Source: Wocania arenilitoris (GTDB lineage: Bacteria; Bacteroidota; Bacteroidia; Flavobacteriales; Flavobacteriaceae). Taken from it: 64,000 nucleotides of DNA. The notes beneath the pieces were generated by a model, which made no database searches, had not been told where the DNA came from, and was given only the letters and a program-made list of their open reading frames with translations. Below, one piece after another: positions 23,694-32,855 of the stretch (its first letter is position 1; every line of letters starts with the position of its first letter). Both the position numbers and the translations under genes were made by a program. The stretch is from contig NZ_JAKKDU010000005.1 of NCBI RefSeq assembly GCF_021728535.1, positions 62,001 through 126,000 on the forward strand, written 5' to 3'.

Positions 23694-24131
23694 TTATTTA
23701 ATTAAATTATCCCAGTAATTGATAGCTATTTCAACAAGGTCATCAAGGTCAATATTGGAGTTGTCTCCGTAATGAATTTCTAATCGAGAAATATCAAATT
23801 CTTTGGAAAAGGAACTGTCAAAAGTTCCAGGAGATATTTTAGTTTCTTTAATATAAACTTTTGGATTAGTCAGATTTCGATGTTTAAAACTATTTACTAA
23901 ATCATGTAATATTTTCATTTCAGGACATTCTCTGTAAACTTTAATGCGAAAGTTTTCTTTAGTTAAGGTGCTGTCTTTTTGTTTTTCATCAGCCCAAACC
24001 CAATCAATAAGATGCCAAGCATCATCACAAGCTTTTTCAGCAAGTGATATATTAAGGGCTTCTTTTTTTAACTCACTGTAGTTATTTTTAAGTTGTAAAA
24101 GTTTGTCTTTTGATGTTTCAATCCCAAACAT
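23694..24131 (-). CDS. Hypothetical protein in a repeat-flanked, cassette-like position
   Basis: I do not recognise this 145-residue protein. It is soluble and predominantly helical at the N-terminus (SKDKLLQLKNNYSELKKEA), with a Trp-rich centre (DDAWHLIDWVWADEKQK) and a C-terminal stretch FDISRLEIHYGDNSNIDLDD followed by a helix. It lies alone with the dyad element 3' of it and the inverted sequence TTAGCAAC/GTTGCTAA on its two sides (23681-23687 and 24158-24165). This isolation is what one expects of a mobile cassette gene; a defence or toxin role is possible but unsupported. Confidence 0.65.
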   Translation of the reverse strand: MFGIETSKDKLLQLKNNYSELKKEALNISLAEKACDDAWHLIDWVWADEKQKDSTLTKENFRIKVYRECPEMKILHDLVNSFKHRNLTNPKVYIKETKISPGTFDSSFSKEFDISRLEIHYGDNSNIDLDDLVEIAINYWDNLIK

Positions 24132-24209
24132 ATAATTTTTTAACTTGATTGTGTTGAACTTGTTGCTAATGCAAAGATAAGGTTCGTTAGTTATGAACTT
24201 TATCGGTTG

Positions 24210-24248
24210 TTAAACGAATTTAGTCAATTTTTCTGACATAGTCAAGCG
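24210..24248. repeat. Copy 3 of the recurring motif of about 40 nt
   Basis: TTAAACGAATTTAGTCAATT followed by TTTCTGACATAGTCAAGC, similar to 4341-4381 and 13067-13104. It borders the cassette-like gene on its 5' side. Confidence 0.5.
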
Positions 24249-24314
24249 ATAGGTCATATTGAAATTAGCAGTAATTATTAAACAAATTACTTCCCATCCA
24301 AAACATCAAAATCG

Positions 24315-24322
24315 TATTTTTG
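24315..24322 (+). promoter_or_regulatory. -7 element of mazG
   Basis: TATTTTTG matches TAnnTTTG, 16 nt before the ATG at 24339, so the leader is about 10 nt. Confidence 0.55.
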
Positions 24323-24338
24323 AAAAAACTTCAAAATA

Positions 24339-25112
24339 ATGAACTCCAGACAAGATCAGTTAAAAGCTTTTGATAGATTATTAACCATTATGGACGAGTT
24401 GCGCGAGCAATGTCCGTGGGATAAAAAGCAAACAATAGAAACTTTACGCCATTTAACCATAGAAGAAACTTACGAACTTGGAGAGGCTATTTTGGATAAC
24501 GATTTAGAAGAAGTTAAAAAAGAATTAGGCGATGTGTTATTACACATTGTGTTTTACGCTAAAATAGGAAGTGAAACCAAGGATTTTGACATCGCCGATG
24601 TATGCAACTGTATTTGTGAAAAACTAATAAGCAGACACCCGCATATTTACGGCGATATAAAAGTTGAAAACGAAGGCGATGTAAAACGTAATTGGGAAAA
24701 CCTAAAACTAAAAGAAGGTAAAACTAGTGTTTTGGAAGGTGTCCCAAACAGTTTACCAGCTTTAGTAAAAGCCAATAGAATTCAGGAAAAAGTTGCAGGC
24801 GTTGGTTTTGATTGGGAAAAGCCAGAACAGGTTTGGGAAAAAGTTCAAGAAGAATTAAATGAACTGAATGATGAAATTAAAACAGGCAATTCTGAAACTA
24901 TAGAAAGCGAATTTGGAGACGTTCTATTCTCTATGGTGAACTATGCACGTTTTTTAAGCATAAATCCAGAAAACGCCTTAGAGCGTACCAATAAAAAATT
25001 CTCAAAGCGTTTCCAGTATCTTGAAAATAAAGCTAAAAGTTTAAACAAACCACTTAAAGACATGACGCTTGCCGAAATGGATGTATTTTGGGAGGAGGCT
25101 AAACAACTTTAA
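24339..25112 (+). CDS. mazG: Nucleoside triphosphate pyrophosphohydrolase MazG
   Basis: The 257-residue protein has two MazG domains. Domain 1 starts LREQCPWDKKQTIETLRHLT, with EETYELGEA (E-E-x-x-E) and KKELGDVLLHIVF (E-x-x-D). Domain 2 shows EELNELNDE and ESEFGDVLFSMVNYARF. LISRHPHIYGD and NWENLKLKEGK between them are family signatures. MazG hydrolyses NTPs and dNTPs to monophosphates and can deplete aberrant nucleotides or ppGpp precursors. A single-domain relative lies at 8506-8892, and RdgB at 38891-39463 also cleans nucleotide pools. Confidence 0.95.
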   Translation: MNSRQDQLKAFDRLLTIMDELREQCPWDKKQTIETLRHLTIEETYELGEAILDNDLEEVKKELGDVLLHIVFYAKIGSETKDFDIADVCNCICEKLISRHPHIYGDIKVENEGDVKRNWENLKLKEGKTSVLEGVPNSLPALVKANRIQEKVAGVGFDWEKPEQVWEKVQEELNELNDEIKTGNSETIESEFGDVLFSMVNYARFLSINPENALERTNKKFSKRFQYLENKAKSLNKPLKDMTLAEMDVFWEEAKQL

Positions 25113-25151
25113 ACAAAAAAAAGATAAAAGGTATTATAACTCTTTGTTAAG

Positions 25152-25211
25152 TTGAGCCTAGTCGAAAAACCTATTTTTGTTGCATTATTAAAACATTTCG
25201 ACTGTGCTCAA
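25152..25211. terminator. Inverted-repeat pair between convergent mazG and DUF349 genes
   Basis: TTGAGCCTAGTCGAAA (25152-25167) and TTTCGACTGTGCTCAA (25196-25211) are inverted copies with two mismatches around a 28-nt loop. The sequence belongs to the same dispersed-repeat family as 23396-23415. It may terminate both convergent genes. Confidence 0.5.
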
Positions 25212-25268
25212 TGTGACATCAGTTGTACTTTTTTAGACCTTTTTGTTTAAAACAGATAGCAAAACTTT

Positions 25269-27287
25269 TTAATATAAATCTTTAATCTTTCTAAGTTTTG
25301 ATTTCCAAAGTTTTAAATCTTCATTATGCTTTTTAATATTATTATGAACATCTTTAACCAAAGGATTCTCATCATCAACATTTGTGAAAAATTGTAAATT
25401 ATTCTCTAGTTGATTGATTTGACCTTTAACTTCGTCTATTTTCTTTTTTATAAAAGAGCGTTCGTTATCTAGGTTTGTAATATTGTTTTCACCGCTATTT
25501 AACGTATCTAATTTGTTTTCATACTTAATCATTTCAACTTCATTTTTATCCATCTTCAAATTAGAAAATAAACCGTCTAAAGTTTTATTAAACTTACCTT
25601 CAATATAACGCTTATCGTTTGGCACTCTGCCAATCTTTTTCCATTTATCAACTTGTTCTTTTATAGTTGATAAATCTTTATCTTTTTCTCCAGATAAGGT
25701 GATTTTTTTTAACCCATTTAATAGGTCTTGCTTTTTGTTGTACGCATCAATTTGTTCTTGACTTGCGGCATTTCTTTTTGAATGAAGTTTATCAAAATAA
25801 TGGTTACAAGCAGCTTTAAATTGTTTCCAGATTTTATCGCTGTCTTTACGAGGAACATGACCAATCTTTTTCCAGTCACTTTGTATTTTTTTCATTAGTA
25901 CAGTAGTAACATCGGTGTCTTCACTATTTTTGTTGTCTTCGGCAATCTTAATGAGTTCTAACTTTTTCTGAAGATTTTCGTACTGTTCCTTTTTTAAACC
26001 TTTATAAAAAGCATTTTTATTTTTATTAAAAGATCTTACAGCTTGTTTAAATTTTGACCAAGTCGCTTCATTTACTTTTATAGGTACTTTTCCTGCATTA
26101 AAAAAATCGTTTCGTAAAGCTTCTATGTCTTTAATTTTCTTTTGCCAAGAGCTGTGAGACTTACTTTCTTGAGCAGCAATAGCTTCAATTTTTGCAATAA
26201 TTTCTAGTTTGTTTTCTAGGTTTTTCTCGTAAACCTTATCAATCTCTTTATAGTACTCTTGTCGTTTGTCATTAATTATTTTTGTGGCATTCTTAAAACG
26301 CTCCCAAATGTCTTCTCTTTTAGATCTTTCAACAGGCCCAAGCTCTTCTTTCCACATTTTATGAAGCTCTTGTAATTCTCTAAAAGCTCGGGTAATATTA
26401 TCATCTTTTGCCAACTCTTCGGCACGTTCAATAATTTTTAATTTTTTATCTAAATTATGTTTAAAATCTAAATCGCGTAAATCTCTATTTAAATGTAAAA
26501 AGTCGTAAAATCGTTCTACATGGTGGTGATAAGAGTTCCATGCGTTGTTGTATTTGTCTCTAGGAATTGGCCCTGTATTTCTCCAGCGTTCTTGTAGTTC
26601 TTTAAAGTGCTTATATGTAGTATTTATATTCTCTTCAAGATTTAATAAGCCTTTTAATTCCTCAATAATTTCAAGCTTGTGGGATAAATTTTGCTTTAGG
26701 TTTTTTTCTAAACTTTTGTAGTGATCGTTTAGTTTATTTCTATATTCTTTATAAGCTGCTTTAAATCTTTTTTGAACGGGAGAGGTGTAATAAAAATCGA
26801 TTTCGTTTCCTCCATCATTTAAAAAATCTGCTTTTTTCTCGTCTAATAAAGCTTGAAATTTAGTTTTAAATTCGTTGTTTATATCATTTGCATGAGATCT
26901 TATAGCTTGAATTTTTTCATTTTTTAATAATTTTTCAAATTCAATTGCTAAAGATTCTAACGACATTTTATCGTATTCTTTAACCTCAATAGTGTGCCTT
27001 TCTTTATTACCTTCATCTTCAGCATCCTCAGCGTTAGAAGCTTCTATTTCATTAATAACATCTTCATTTTCAGTATCCTCCTTTTCATTTTCTTTAACCT
27101 CAGTGTTATCTTCTTTTATAACTTCAGAGGTTTGAGATGAAGTTTCATCATTAGCTGCTTCTAAAGTTTCAGCAGGAAACTCTTCATTAATTTCAGATGA
27201 TGTTTTTTTAGTGGCATCATCATTATTAATGGGAAGTTTGTTTTCTTCTATTCCGTCTGCTTTTTGCAGGTTATCTATCTCAGACAT
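25269..27287 (-). CDS. DUF349 repeat protein
   Basis: A 672-residue, highly charged helical protein. The first 110 residues are acidic and low-complexity (runs of Glu, Asp, Asn). Then come about five DUF349 repeats of about 70 residues, each with a W-K-x-I/L-G-x-V/P-R/K core: ERWRNTGPIPRDKYNNAW, KMWKEELGPVERSKREDIW, SDWKKIGHVPRKDSDKIW, DKWKKIGRVPNDKRYIEGKF. The C-terminus is a coiled coil. The family is abundant in Bacteroidota and its function is not established. It is the last gene of the long minus-strand block. Confidence 0.9.
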   Translation of the reverse strand: MSEIDNLQKADGIEENKLPINNDDATKKTSSEINEEFPAETLEAANDETSSQTSEVIKEDNTEVKENEKEDTENEDVINEIEASNAEDAEDEGNKERHTIEVKEYDKMSLESLAIEFEKLLKNEKIQAIRSHANDINNEFKTKFQALLDEKKADFLNDGGNEIDFYYTSPVQKRFKAAYKEYRNKLNDHYKSLEKNLKQNLSHKLEIIEELKGLLNLEENINTTYKHFKELQERWRNTGPIPRDKYNNAWNSYHHHVERFYDFLHLNRDLRDLDFKHNLDKKLKIIERAEELAKDDNITRAFRELQELHKMWKEELGPVERSKREDIWERFKNATKIINDKRQEYYKEIDKVYEKNLENKLEIIAKIEAIAAQESKSHSSWQKKIKDIEALRNDFFNAGKVPIKVNEATWSKFKQAVRSFNKNKNAFYKGLKKEQYENLQKKLELIKIAEDNKNSEDTDVTTVLMKKIQSDWKKIGHVPRKDSDKIWKQFKAACNHYFDKLHSKRNAASQEQIDAYNKKQDLLNGLKKITLSGEKDKDLSTIKEQVDKWKKIGRVPNDKRYIEGKFNKTLDGLFSNLKMDKNEVEMIKYENKLDTLNSGENNITNLDNERSFIKKKIDEVKGQINQLENNLQFFTNVDDENPLVKDVHNNIKKHNEDLKLWKSKLRKIKDLY

Positions 27288-27392
27288 TTTAAAAAATGTT
27301 TAGGTTCGTTTTATACTTTAAAGTTTAAAGATAGTAACAACTCTAGTATTTACAAAGTGGATGTAACGGTTTTAACGCTTTGGTTGACTTTT

Positions 27393-28133
27393 TTATTGTA
27401 AATTCCAGATAGACCAAGCTTTTTCAGCTTGAAATTCTAACATTTTTAACCCATTAATTGTAGTCGCTCCATTGGTTTTACCATGGTTAAGGAACTTGGT
27501 TTCTTCTGGATTGTATATTAAATCGAATAAAATATGAGTTTTAGAAATGGCTTTATACGGGATATTCGGGCAATCATTAACGTTAGGAAATGTGCCTAAA
27601 GGAGAACAATTTATTATTATTTGATGGTTTTTTATACTGTTTTTAGATAGTGTATCATAAGTAAATTGAACATTTTTTGATGCTGTTCTAGACACGTAGC
27701 TGTAATCAATATCAAGTTCTTTTAAACTGTATGCAATAGCTTTGCTTGCTCCACCTGTGCCTAAAATCAATGCTTTTTTGTGATGTGTTTTTAAAAAAGG
27801 CTTTAATGATTTTTTAAATCCGTAACAATCTGTATTGTAGCCAATTAGATTTCCTTTTTTTGTAATTTTTATGGTGTTTACAGCGCCAATAGCTTTGGCT
27901 TTTTTGTTTAATTTATCAAGAAAAGGAATCACTTGTTCTTTATACGGAATAGTAACGTTTAAACCTTTTAAGTCTTTTGTGTTTTTTATTATTGAAGGGA
28001 ATAAATCAATAGATTCAATGTCAAAATTTTCATAGGTAGTATCTTTTATATGCTCTTTATCAAATTTCTTTTTAAAATACGTTTTAGAAAAAGAATATGA
28101 TATGTTTTTACCTAAAAGTCCTAATTTATTCAT
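27393..28133 (-). CDS. aroE: Shikimate dehydrogenase
   Basis: This 246-residue protein reduces 3-dehydroshikimate to shikimate with NADPH in aromatic amino acid synthesis. The N-terminal substrate site is GLLGKNISYSFSKTYF (the S-x-S motif); GLNVTIPYKEQVIPFLD holds the catalytic Lys, and NTDCYGFKKSL the Asp. The nucleotide-binding loop is ILGTGGASKAIA. Its ATG directly abuts the stop codon of the DUF368 gene upstream (TAAATG), which suggests translational coupling. Confidence 0.94.
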   Translation of the reverse strand: MNKLGLLGKNISYSFSKTYFKKKFDKEHIKDTTYENFDIESIDLFPSIIKNTKDLKGLNVTIPYKEQVIPFLDKLNKKAKAIGAVNTIKITKKGNLIGYNTDCYGFKKSLKPFLKTHHKKALILGTGGASKAIAYSLKELDIDYSYVSRTASKNVQFTYDTLSKNSIKNHQIIINCSPLGTFPNVNDCPNIPYKAISKTHILFDLIYNPEETKFLNHGKTNGATTINGLKMLEFQAEKAWSIWNLQ

Positions 28134-29150
28134 TTATTTATTTTTTCTTGTTTTGTTACCATAAATTTCAAGTGCTAAAACAATACAAATGCCCAAAACA
28201 ATAAATGCAATGGCATAAAACGTTTCTTCATTTATCTCTGGTAAAAAACGTTTGTAGTTAGCAATTATTTTTTCTCCTGTTGAATCTAGTATAAAACTTC
28301 CGTTATAGTTTACTTGATAAATATTTTTTTTCCATGGCCAAACTACGCCCAAGGACCCAATTATAAAACCTATAATAGCAGAAAGTGTTATGCTCTTGTA
28401 GTGCTTTAGTATATAACTTAATAGGTGCGAAAATGTAACTAAACCTGTTATCGACCCTAATGTGAAAACACCAAGAACTTTTAACATATGTATGCGTTCT
28501 GAGTTTTTAAAAAAGCTAAAATCGCCAATTAGAATATCTGAAATGGTATCATATAAAGCATTAACTGCATCTACTAATAATAACACATAATTCCCTAAAA
28601 GAATAAGTATGAATGAGCCTGAAAACCCTGGGAGTGTCATTCCTGAAACGCTAATTATACCACAGAAAAACACAAACCAAAGATTATCATTTTCTTTAGC
28701 AGGATTTAAAAAGCTAATGCTTAATCCAATGGCAATACCTATAAATAATGATAGGTATGTTTTATAATTCCAATCTTCAAAATCTTTATAGATATAATAA
28801 ATTGAGCCGATTATCATACCAAAAAAAACACTCCAAACAAATAGCTCGTAATGCTTTATTAAATAGTCTAAAATTTTTGAAACACTAAAATAGCTTACTA
28901 CCATTCCGAAAAAAAGCAGGCCTAAAAAGCGTCCGTTTATGTATTGATAAAAGCTCTTAAAACGCCCATTAATAATTAATTTAAATGCTTTCCTGTTTAT
29001 TTTTTGAAGTGAGTAAATAAACTCTTCATAAAAGCCAGCCACAAAAGCTACTACACCACCAGAAACACCAGGAACTTTATTTGCAGCTCCCATACCTAAC
29101 CCTTTAAGGATTAAAAATATTTTGTCTGTAAATGTTCTGGTGCTTTGCAT
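28134..29150 (-). CDS. DUF368 (PopT-type) polyprenyl-phosphate transporter, copy 2
   Basis: A 338-residue protein with about eight to ten membrane segments. DUF368 signatures are GMGAANKVPGVSGGVVAFVAGFYEE at the N-terminus and a second, inverted copy MTLPGFSGSFILILLGNY in the middle, consistent with an internal repeat. DUF368 proteins have been identified as undecaprenyl-phosphate translocases that recycle the lipid carrier for wall and polysaccharide synthesis. Its start codon overlaps the stop of the paralogous gene upstream (TAATG), so the two are coupled. Confidence 0.9.
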   Translation of the reverse strand: MQSTRTFTDKIFLILKGLGMGAANKVPGVSGGVVAFVAGFYEEFIYSLQKINRKAFKLIINGRFKSFYQYINGRFLGLLFFGMVVSYFSVSKILDYLIKHYELFVWSVFFGMIIGSIYYIYKDFEDWNYKTYLSLFIGIAIGLSISFLNPAKENDNLWFVFFCGIISVSGMTLPGFSGSFILILLGNYVLLLVDAVNALYDTISDILIGDFSFFKNSERIHMLKVLGVFTLGSITGLVTFSHLLSYILKHYKSITLSAIIGFIIGSLGVVWPWKKNIYQVNYNGSFILDSTGEKIIANYKRFLPEINEETFYAIAFIVLGICIVLALEIYGNKTRKNK

Positions 29151-30091
29151 TATTGTTTTTTAGTGCCTAATTTTTCAAGAATAAAAATAGTTAAAAAGCC
29201 AAAAACCATTAAAGCAATGGCGAATGTGATTTGGTTATCCCCTTCAAAAGAAAAAGGCGAAATACTTTCTTCTAATATAGGTTTTTTAATTCCTTTAGAG
29301 TTAGTATGCCAAGTTAAAGTTTTTTTCCAAGGCCAAACCTTATTTAGTGATCCAAATATAAATCCTGTTAGTAGTGCTAAAGTGATGTTGTGATAATGCT
29401 TAAAAAGCCATTTTAAAATCCTACTAAAACTTAGCAAGCCTATAAGAGCCCCAGTAGCAAAAATGATTATTTTTTTTACATCAAAATCATGTAAAGCATC
29501 ACTTAATGTTTTGTAAGCGCCTAATATTATTAAAATAAATGACCCTGAAATACCAGGAAGTATCATGGCGCAAATAGCAATTGCCCCTGCTAAAAATAAA
29601 AACCAATCATTATCGTTTGTAGCTAAAGCAGGCAGTGTTGTTATATAAAAAGCAATACAAGCCCCAATAATTAAAGATATAATTACAGTAATATTCCATT
29701 TAGTTATTTGTTTGCCAACAAAATAAATACTTGCTACAATTAAGCCAAAAAAGAAGGACCAAATCAATATGGGATGATGCTCCAATAAATATTTTGCTAA
29801 TCGCATAAAGGATACAAAACTTATAATAATACCTAATAAAAGAGCGGTTAAAAAGTTGCCATTAGCTTGTTGCCAAAACGCTTTAAAATCCTTAGAAAAA
29901 AGGGTTTTAAATAATGAAATATTTACATTACTTATGCTAGAAATTAGTTCTTCGTAAATGCCAGAAATAAATGCAATGGTACCACCAGAAACACCAGGAA
30001 CTGCATCGGCAGCACCCATAGCAATACCTTTAAGTGAAATGGTTAAATAATCTATAAAACGTCTTTGCATATATTGGTTTTTAAGCGACAA
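29150..30091 (-). CDS. DUF368 (PopT-type) polyprenyl-phosphate transporter, copy 1
   Basis: This 313-residue paralogue of the next gene has the same layout: GMGAADAVPGVSGGTIAFI near the N-terminus and MILPGISGSFILIILGAYK in the middle, with many membrane segments. It keeps Asp in the A-A-D-A-V motif where the partner has Asn. By family it should return undecaprenyl phosphate across the cytoplasmic membrane. It lies 32 bases after the TPR gene. Confidence 0.9.
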   Translation of the reverse strand: MSLKNQYMQRRFIDYLTISLKGIAMGAADAVPGVSGGTIAFISGIYEELISSISNVNISLFKTLFSKDFKAFWQQANGNFLTALLLGIIISFVSFMRLAKYLLEHHPILIWSFFFGLIVASIYFVGKQITKWNITVIISLIIGACIAFYITTLPALATNDNDWFLFLAGAIAICAMILPGISGSFILIILGAYKTLSDALHDFDVKKIIIFATGALIGLLSFSRILKWLFKHYHNITLALLTGFIFGSLNKVWPWKKTLTWHTNSKGIKKPILEESISPFSFEGDNQITFAIALMVFGFLTIFILEKLGTKKQ

Positions 30092-30123
30092 CCAAAGATA
30101 TACATTTTAATGTAATGAGTTAA

Positions 30124-31512
30124 TTATAGATTGAGCTTTAGTAAGTTTTTTACAAGAATTTTATTAGAAACTTCTGGAAAGAGTTCTTCAATTATAAAGT
30201 TGAATTCCTCGTTATGTTTTAATCCGTTTTTTAAATAAAAAGCGCCTTTATCGTTTTGGTTTAATGTTAAATACAGTCCAGCTAACCGGAATTCTATTTC
30301 TGCATTGTCTGGGTAAAACTCAATGGCTTGCTCAAAATTATAGATGGCTGCCTGTGGGTCTCCTAATTTTATAAGTAAATCGCCGCGATATAACCACGTA
30401 TTTAATTCGTAATTACCTAATTCTAAAGCTTTTTTATACCCACGTTCTGCTTCCTCATATAGCTTTAAACGTTGGTTAATTAAAGCATAACATTTCCAGT
30501 AATGCACATTCTCTGTGTCAATATTTATGGCTTTATTTATATAGTATAAGGCTTTATTGTAGTTCTTTTTTCTGATATAAAATTTTGTAATAGCAATCCA
30601 ACCTTTATCTAATAGTGGGTCTTCGTGTACGGTTTTGTAATAATATTGAACTGCTAAATCATTATTTTTTAATTTCTCATAACAATTCCCTATACGTAAT
30701 AAAGCAAATGAAGTTGGTTCATCTAACTGAAGTGATATGCTGTAATTTTCAATAGCATCATCGTAGCGTTTTAATTTTTCAAGTACTTTTCCGCGTTCTA
30801 AATAGGCACCAACAAAAGTATCATCAGAAATTATGGCAAAATCGTAAGCAGCTAAAGCTTTTTTGTATTTTTTTAAAATAGCATACTGCTTTCCTAATTG
30901 ATGCCATGCTACTTCGCAATACGGATTTTTGTCTAAAAATACATTTAAATAAGAAATAGCATTTTCATTTTGATTTAGAAATTCAAAACAATAAATAACA
31001 TTATAAAGTGCCGAATAATCATCTATATCTTGTTCTAAGCATTTCATAAAGTATGTTTTAGCGTCTTCAAATTGATCTAAAAACAAATACTCCATCCCAA
31101 TTAAAGAATATAAATCTACAACATCGTCTGTAAGCTTTAATGCTTCTTTTAATACTTCAATAGCTTTTAAATGCTCATCTTTTTTTGATAAAATATTGGC
31201 TTTCTGTATGTATATTTCCTCATTTAAAGGATCTAATATGTGAAGCTCATTTAGTAAGTTATCGGCTTTTTCTAGCTTATCTTCAAAAACATAAATTTCT
31301 ACATTAAATAGTTTTAAATTGATAGATGAAGGATGCTGATCTAGACCTAATTTAATCGCTTTTTTTGCTAAAGCAATTTTACCTTGATTAAGATAGTGGT
31401 GAATGATGTTTTCAAATTCTTCTGAATCGAAGAACAAAACATGATTTGTTTTTAGCATCGATTCAAACTTTGTAAGAGGCAAATTGTTGTTGTCGTTATG
31501 ACTAAACTCCAT
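30124..31512 (-). CDS. TPR-repeat protein
   Basis: The 462-residue protein is built almost wholly from tetratricopeptide repeats of 34 residues. Examples are EVAWHQLGKQYAILKKYKKA and NAEIEFRLAGLYLTLNQNDK; the repeat positions W/L-G/A-Y/L-A are regular from about residue 35 to 440. No signal peptide, so a cytosolic scaffold is likely. The ATG at 31512 is preferred over the GTG at 31518. It lies upstream of the two DUF368 genes in the same orientation, and its partner is unknown. Confidence 0.88.
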   Translation of the reverse strand: MEFSHNDNNNLPLTKFESMLKTNHVLFFDSEEFENIIHHYLNQGKIALAKKAIKLGLDQHPSSINLKLFNVEIYVFEDKLEKADNLLNELHILDPLNEEIYIQKANILSKKDEHLKAIEVLKEALKLTDDVVDLYSLIGMEYLFLDQFEDAKTYFMKCLEQDIDDYSALYNVIYCFEFLNQNENAISYLNVFLDKNPYCEVAWHQLGKQYAILKKYKKALAAYDFAIISDDTFVGAYLERGKVLEKLKRYDDAIENYSISLQLDEPTSFALLRIGNCYEKLKNNDLAVQYYYKTVHEDPLLDKGWIAITKFYIRKKNYNKALYYINKAINIDTENVHYWKCYALINQRLKLYEEAERGYKKALELGNYELNTWLYRGDLLIKLGDPQAAIYNFEQAIEFYPDNAEIEFRLAGLYLTLNQNDKGAFYLKNGLKHNEEFNFIIEELFPEVSNKILVKNLLKLNL

Positions 31513-31663
31513 AAGCACATTGTAAGTTTCTTCGTTAATAAATTTAAGCTTCTATTTTGTTTTAATGGACTTATATTTTAAATGTTTTTAACAAAGTAAT
31601 CAACAGTTGTGCGATAAGTGTAGATTTTGTTTTCCTTTGATTTGATTTTCAATTGGTTGAATG

Positions 31664-32851
31664 CTATTTTTCTTGAAGAATATCATCTAAAATTTTAATA
31701 ATAATGTTGCATCCTTTAGTGATTTCCTTATTTGATATAGTAAGTGGAGGTGTAATTCTAACCGCTTTGGGCTCAAAAAGCAACCAAAAAAGTATTAAGC
31801 CAGCATCTTTGCATTTAAGAATTAATGTATTTGTAATGGTTTTTGATGGTGTAATAATGGCAAGCATTAATCCTTTTCCTCGAATATCTTTAATTAGTGG
31901 GTGGACTAAAAGTTTTTTAAAAAGTTGTTCTTTTTCTAAAGCTTGCTCTATTAAATTACCTGCTGTAACTTCTTGTAAAGTTGCTAGAGCTGAAGCTGCA
32001 ATAACAGGATGCCCACCAAAAGTAGTAATGTGTCCTAATTTAGGGTTATCGCTTAGTAAATCCATTAATTCTGCCGAAGCAGTAAATGCACCAATAGGCA
32101 TACCGCCACCTAAACCTTTTCCTGTAACTAAAATATCTGGTGTGCAATTATAATGTTGAAAACCGAAAAGCTTACCTGTTCTACCAATTCCGGGTTGTAT
32201 TTCATCAAAAATTAATAAAGCACCAACTTCGTTACAACGCTTTTGTACTTTTTGCAAGTAATTATTAGAAGGAACGATAAACCCTGCGCCACCTTGAATG
32301 GTTTCTAGAATGACACAAGCGGTTTTAGAAGTAATGTGTTTTAAGTCTAATTCTTTATTAAAATTTATGAATTTAATATTAGGTAATAAAGGACGGAATG
32401 CTTGTTTGCGTTCTTCAAAACCCATAACACTCATTGCACCCATAGTATTACCATGATAGGCTTTATTTGCAGCTATAATTTCGCTTCTGCCGGTTGCGCG
32501 TTTTGCTAATTTTAATGCGCCCTCAATGGCTTCGGTTCCTGAGTTTGTTAAATAGGTTTTTTCTAATGATTTCGGAAGGTTTTTTGCTAACAGTTTTGCA
32601 AGTTCAATAGCTGGTTTTTGTATGTATTCGCCATAAACCATAACATGCATATATTTATCTAATTGTGATTTTATAGCGGTAACTACTTTAGGATGGTTAT
32701 GCCCAAGGGTACATGCCGAAACACCTGCTACAAAATCGAGATATTCTTTATTATTAGTATCGTAAATATAAGAGCCTTTAGCATGAGAAATTTCCATGGC
32801 TAATGGGTGAGGTGAAGTTTGGGCTTGATATTTAAAGAAATCATCCAACAT
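31664..32851 (-). CDS. Class III PLP aminotransferase (acetylornithine/ornithine aminotransferase-like)
   Basis: The 395-residue enzyme shows the class III signature: LLIFDEIQPGIGRTGKLFGF followed by ILVTGKGLGGGMPIGAFTA, where the Lys is the PLP Schiff base residue. YLTNSGTEAIEGALKLAKRAT and AYHGNTMGAMSVMG bind the cofactor phosphate. The family includes ArgD, RocD and GabT; this gene is not in an arg operon, so the substrate is left open. It follows the OstA-like gene by four bases. Confidence 0.9.
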   Translation of the reverse strand: MLDDFFKYQAQTSPHPLAMEISHAKGSYIYDTNNKEYLDFVAGVSACTLGHNHPKVVTAIKSQLDKYMHVMVYGEYIQKPAIELAKLLAKNLPKSLEKTYLTNSGTEAIEGALKLAKRATGRSEIIAANKAYHGNTMGAMSVMGFEERKQAFRPLLPNIKFINFNKELDLKHITSKTACVILETIQGGAGFIVPSNNYLQKVQKRCNEVGALLIFDEIQPGIGRTGKLFGFQHYNCTPDILVTGKGLGGGMPIGAFTASAELMDLLSDNPKLGHITTFGGHPVIAASALATLQEVTAGNLIEQALEKEQLFKKLLVHPLIKDIRGKGLMLAIITPSKTITNTLILKCKDAGLILFWLLFEPKAVRITPPLTISNKEITKGCNIIIKILDDILQEK

Positions 32852-32855
32852 TTTT

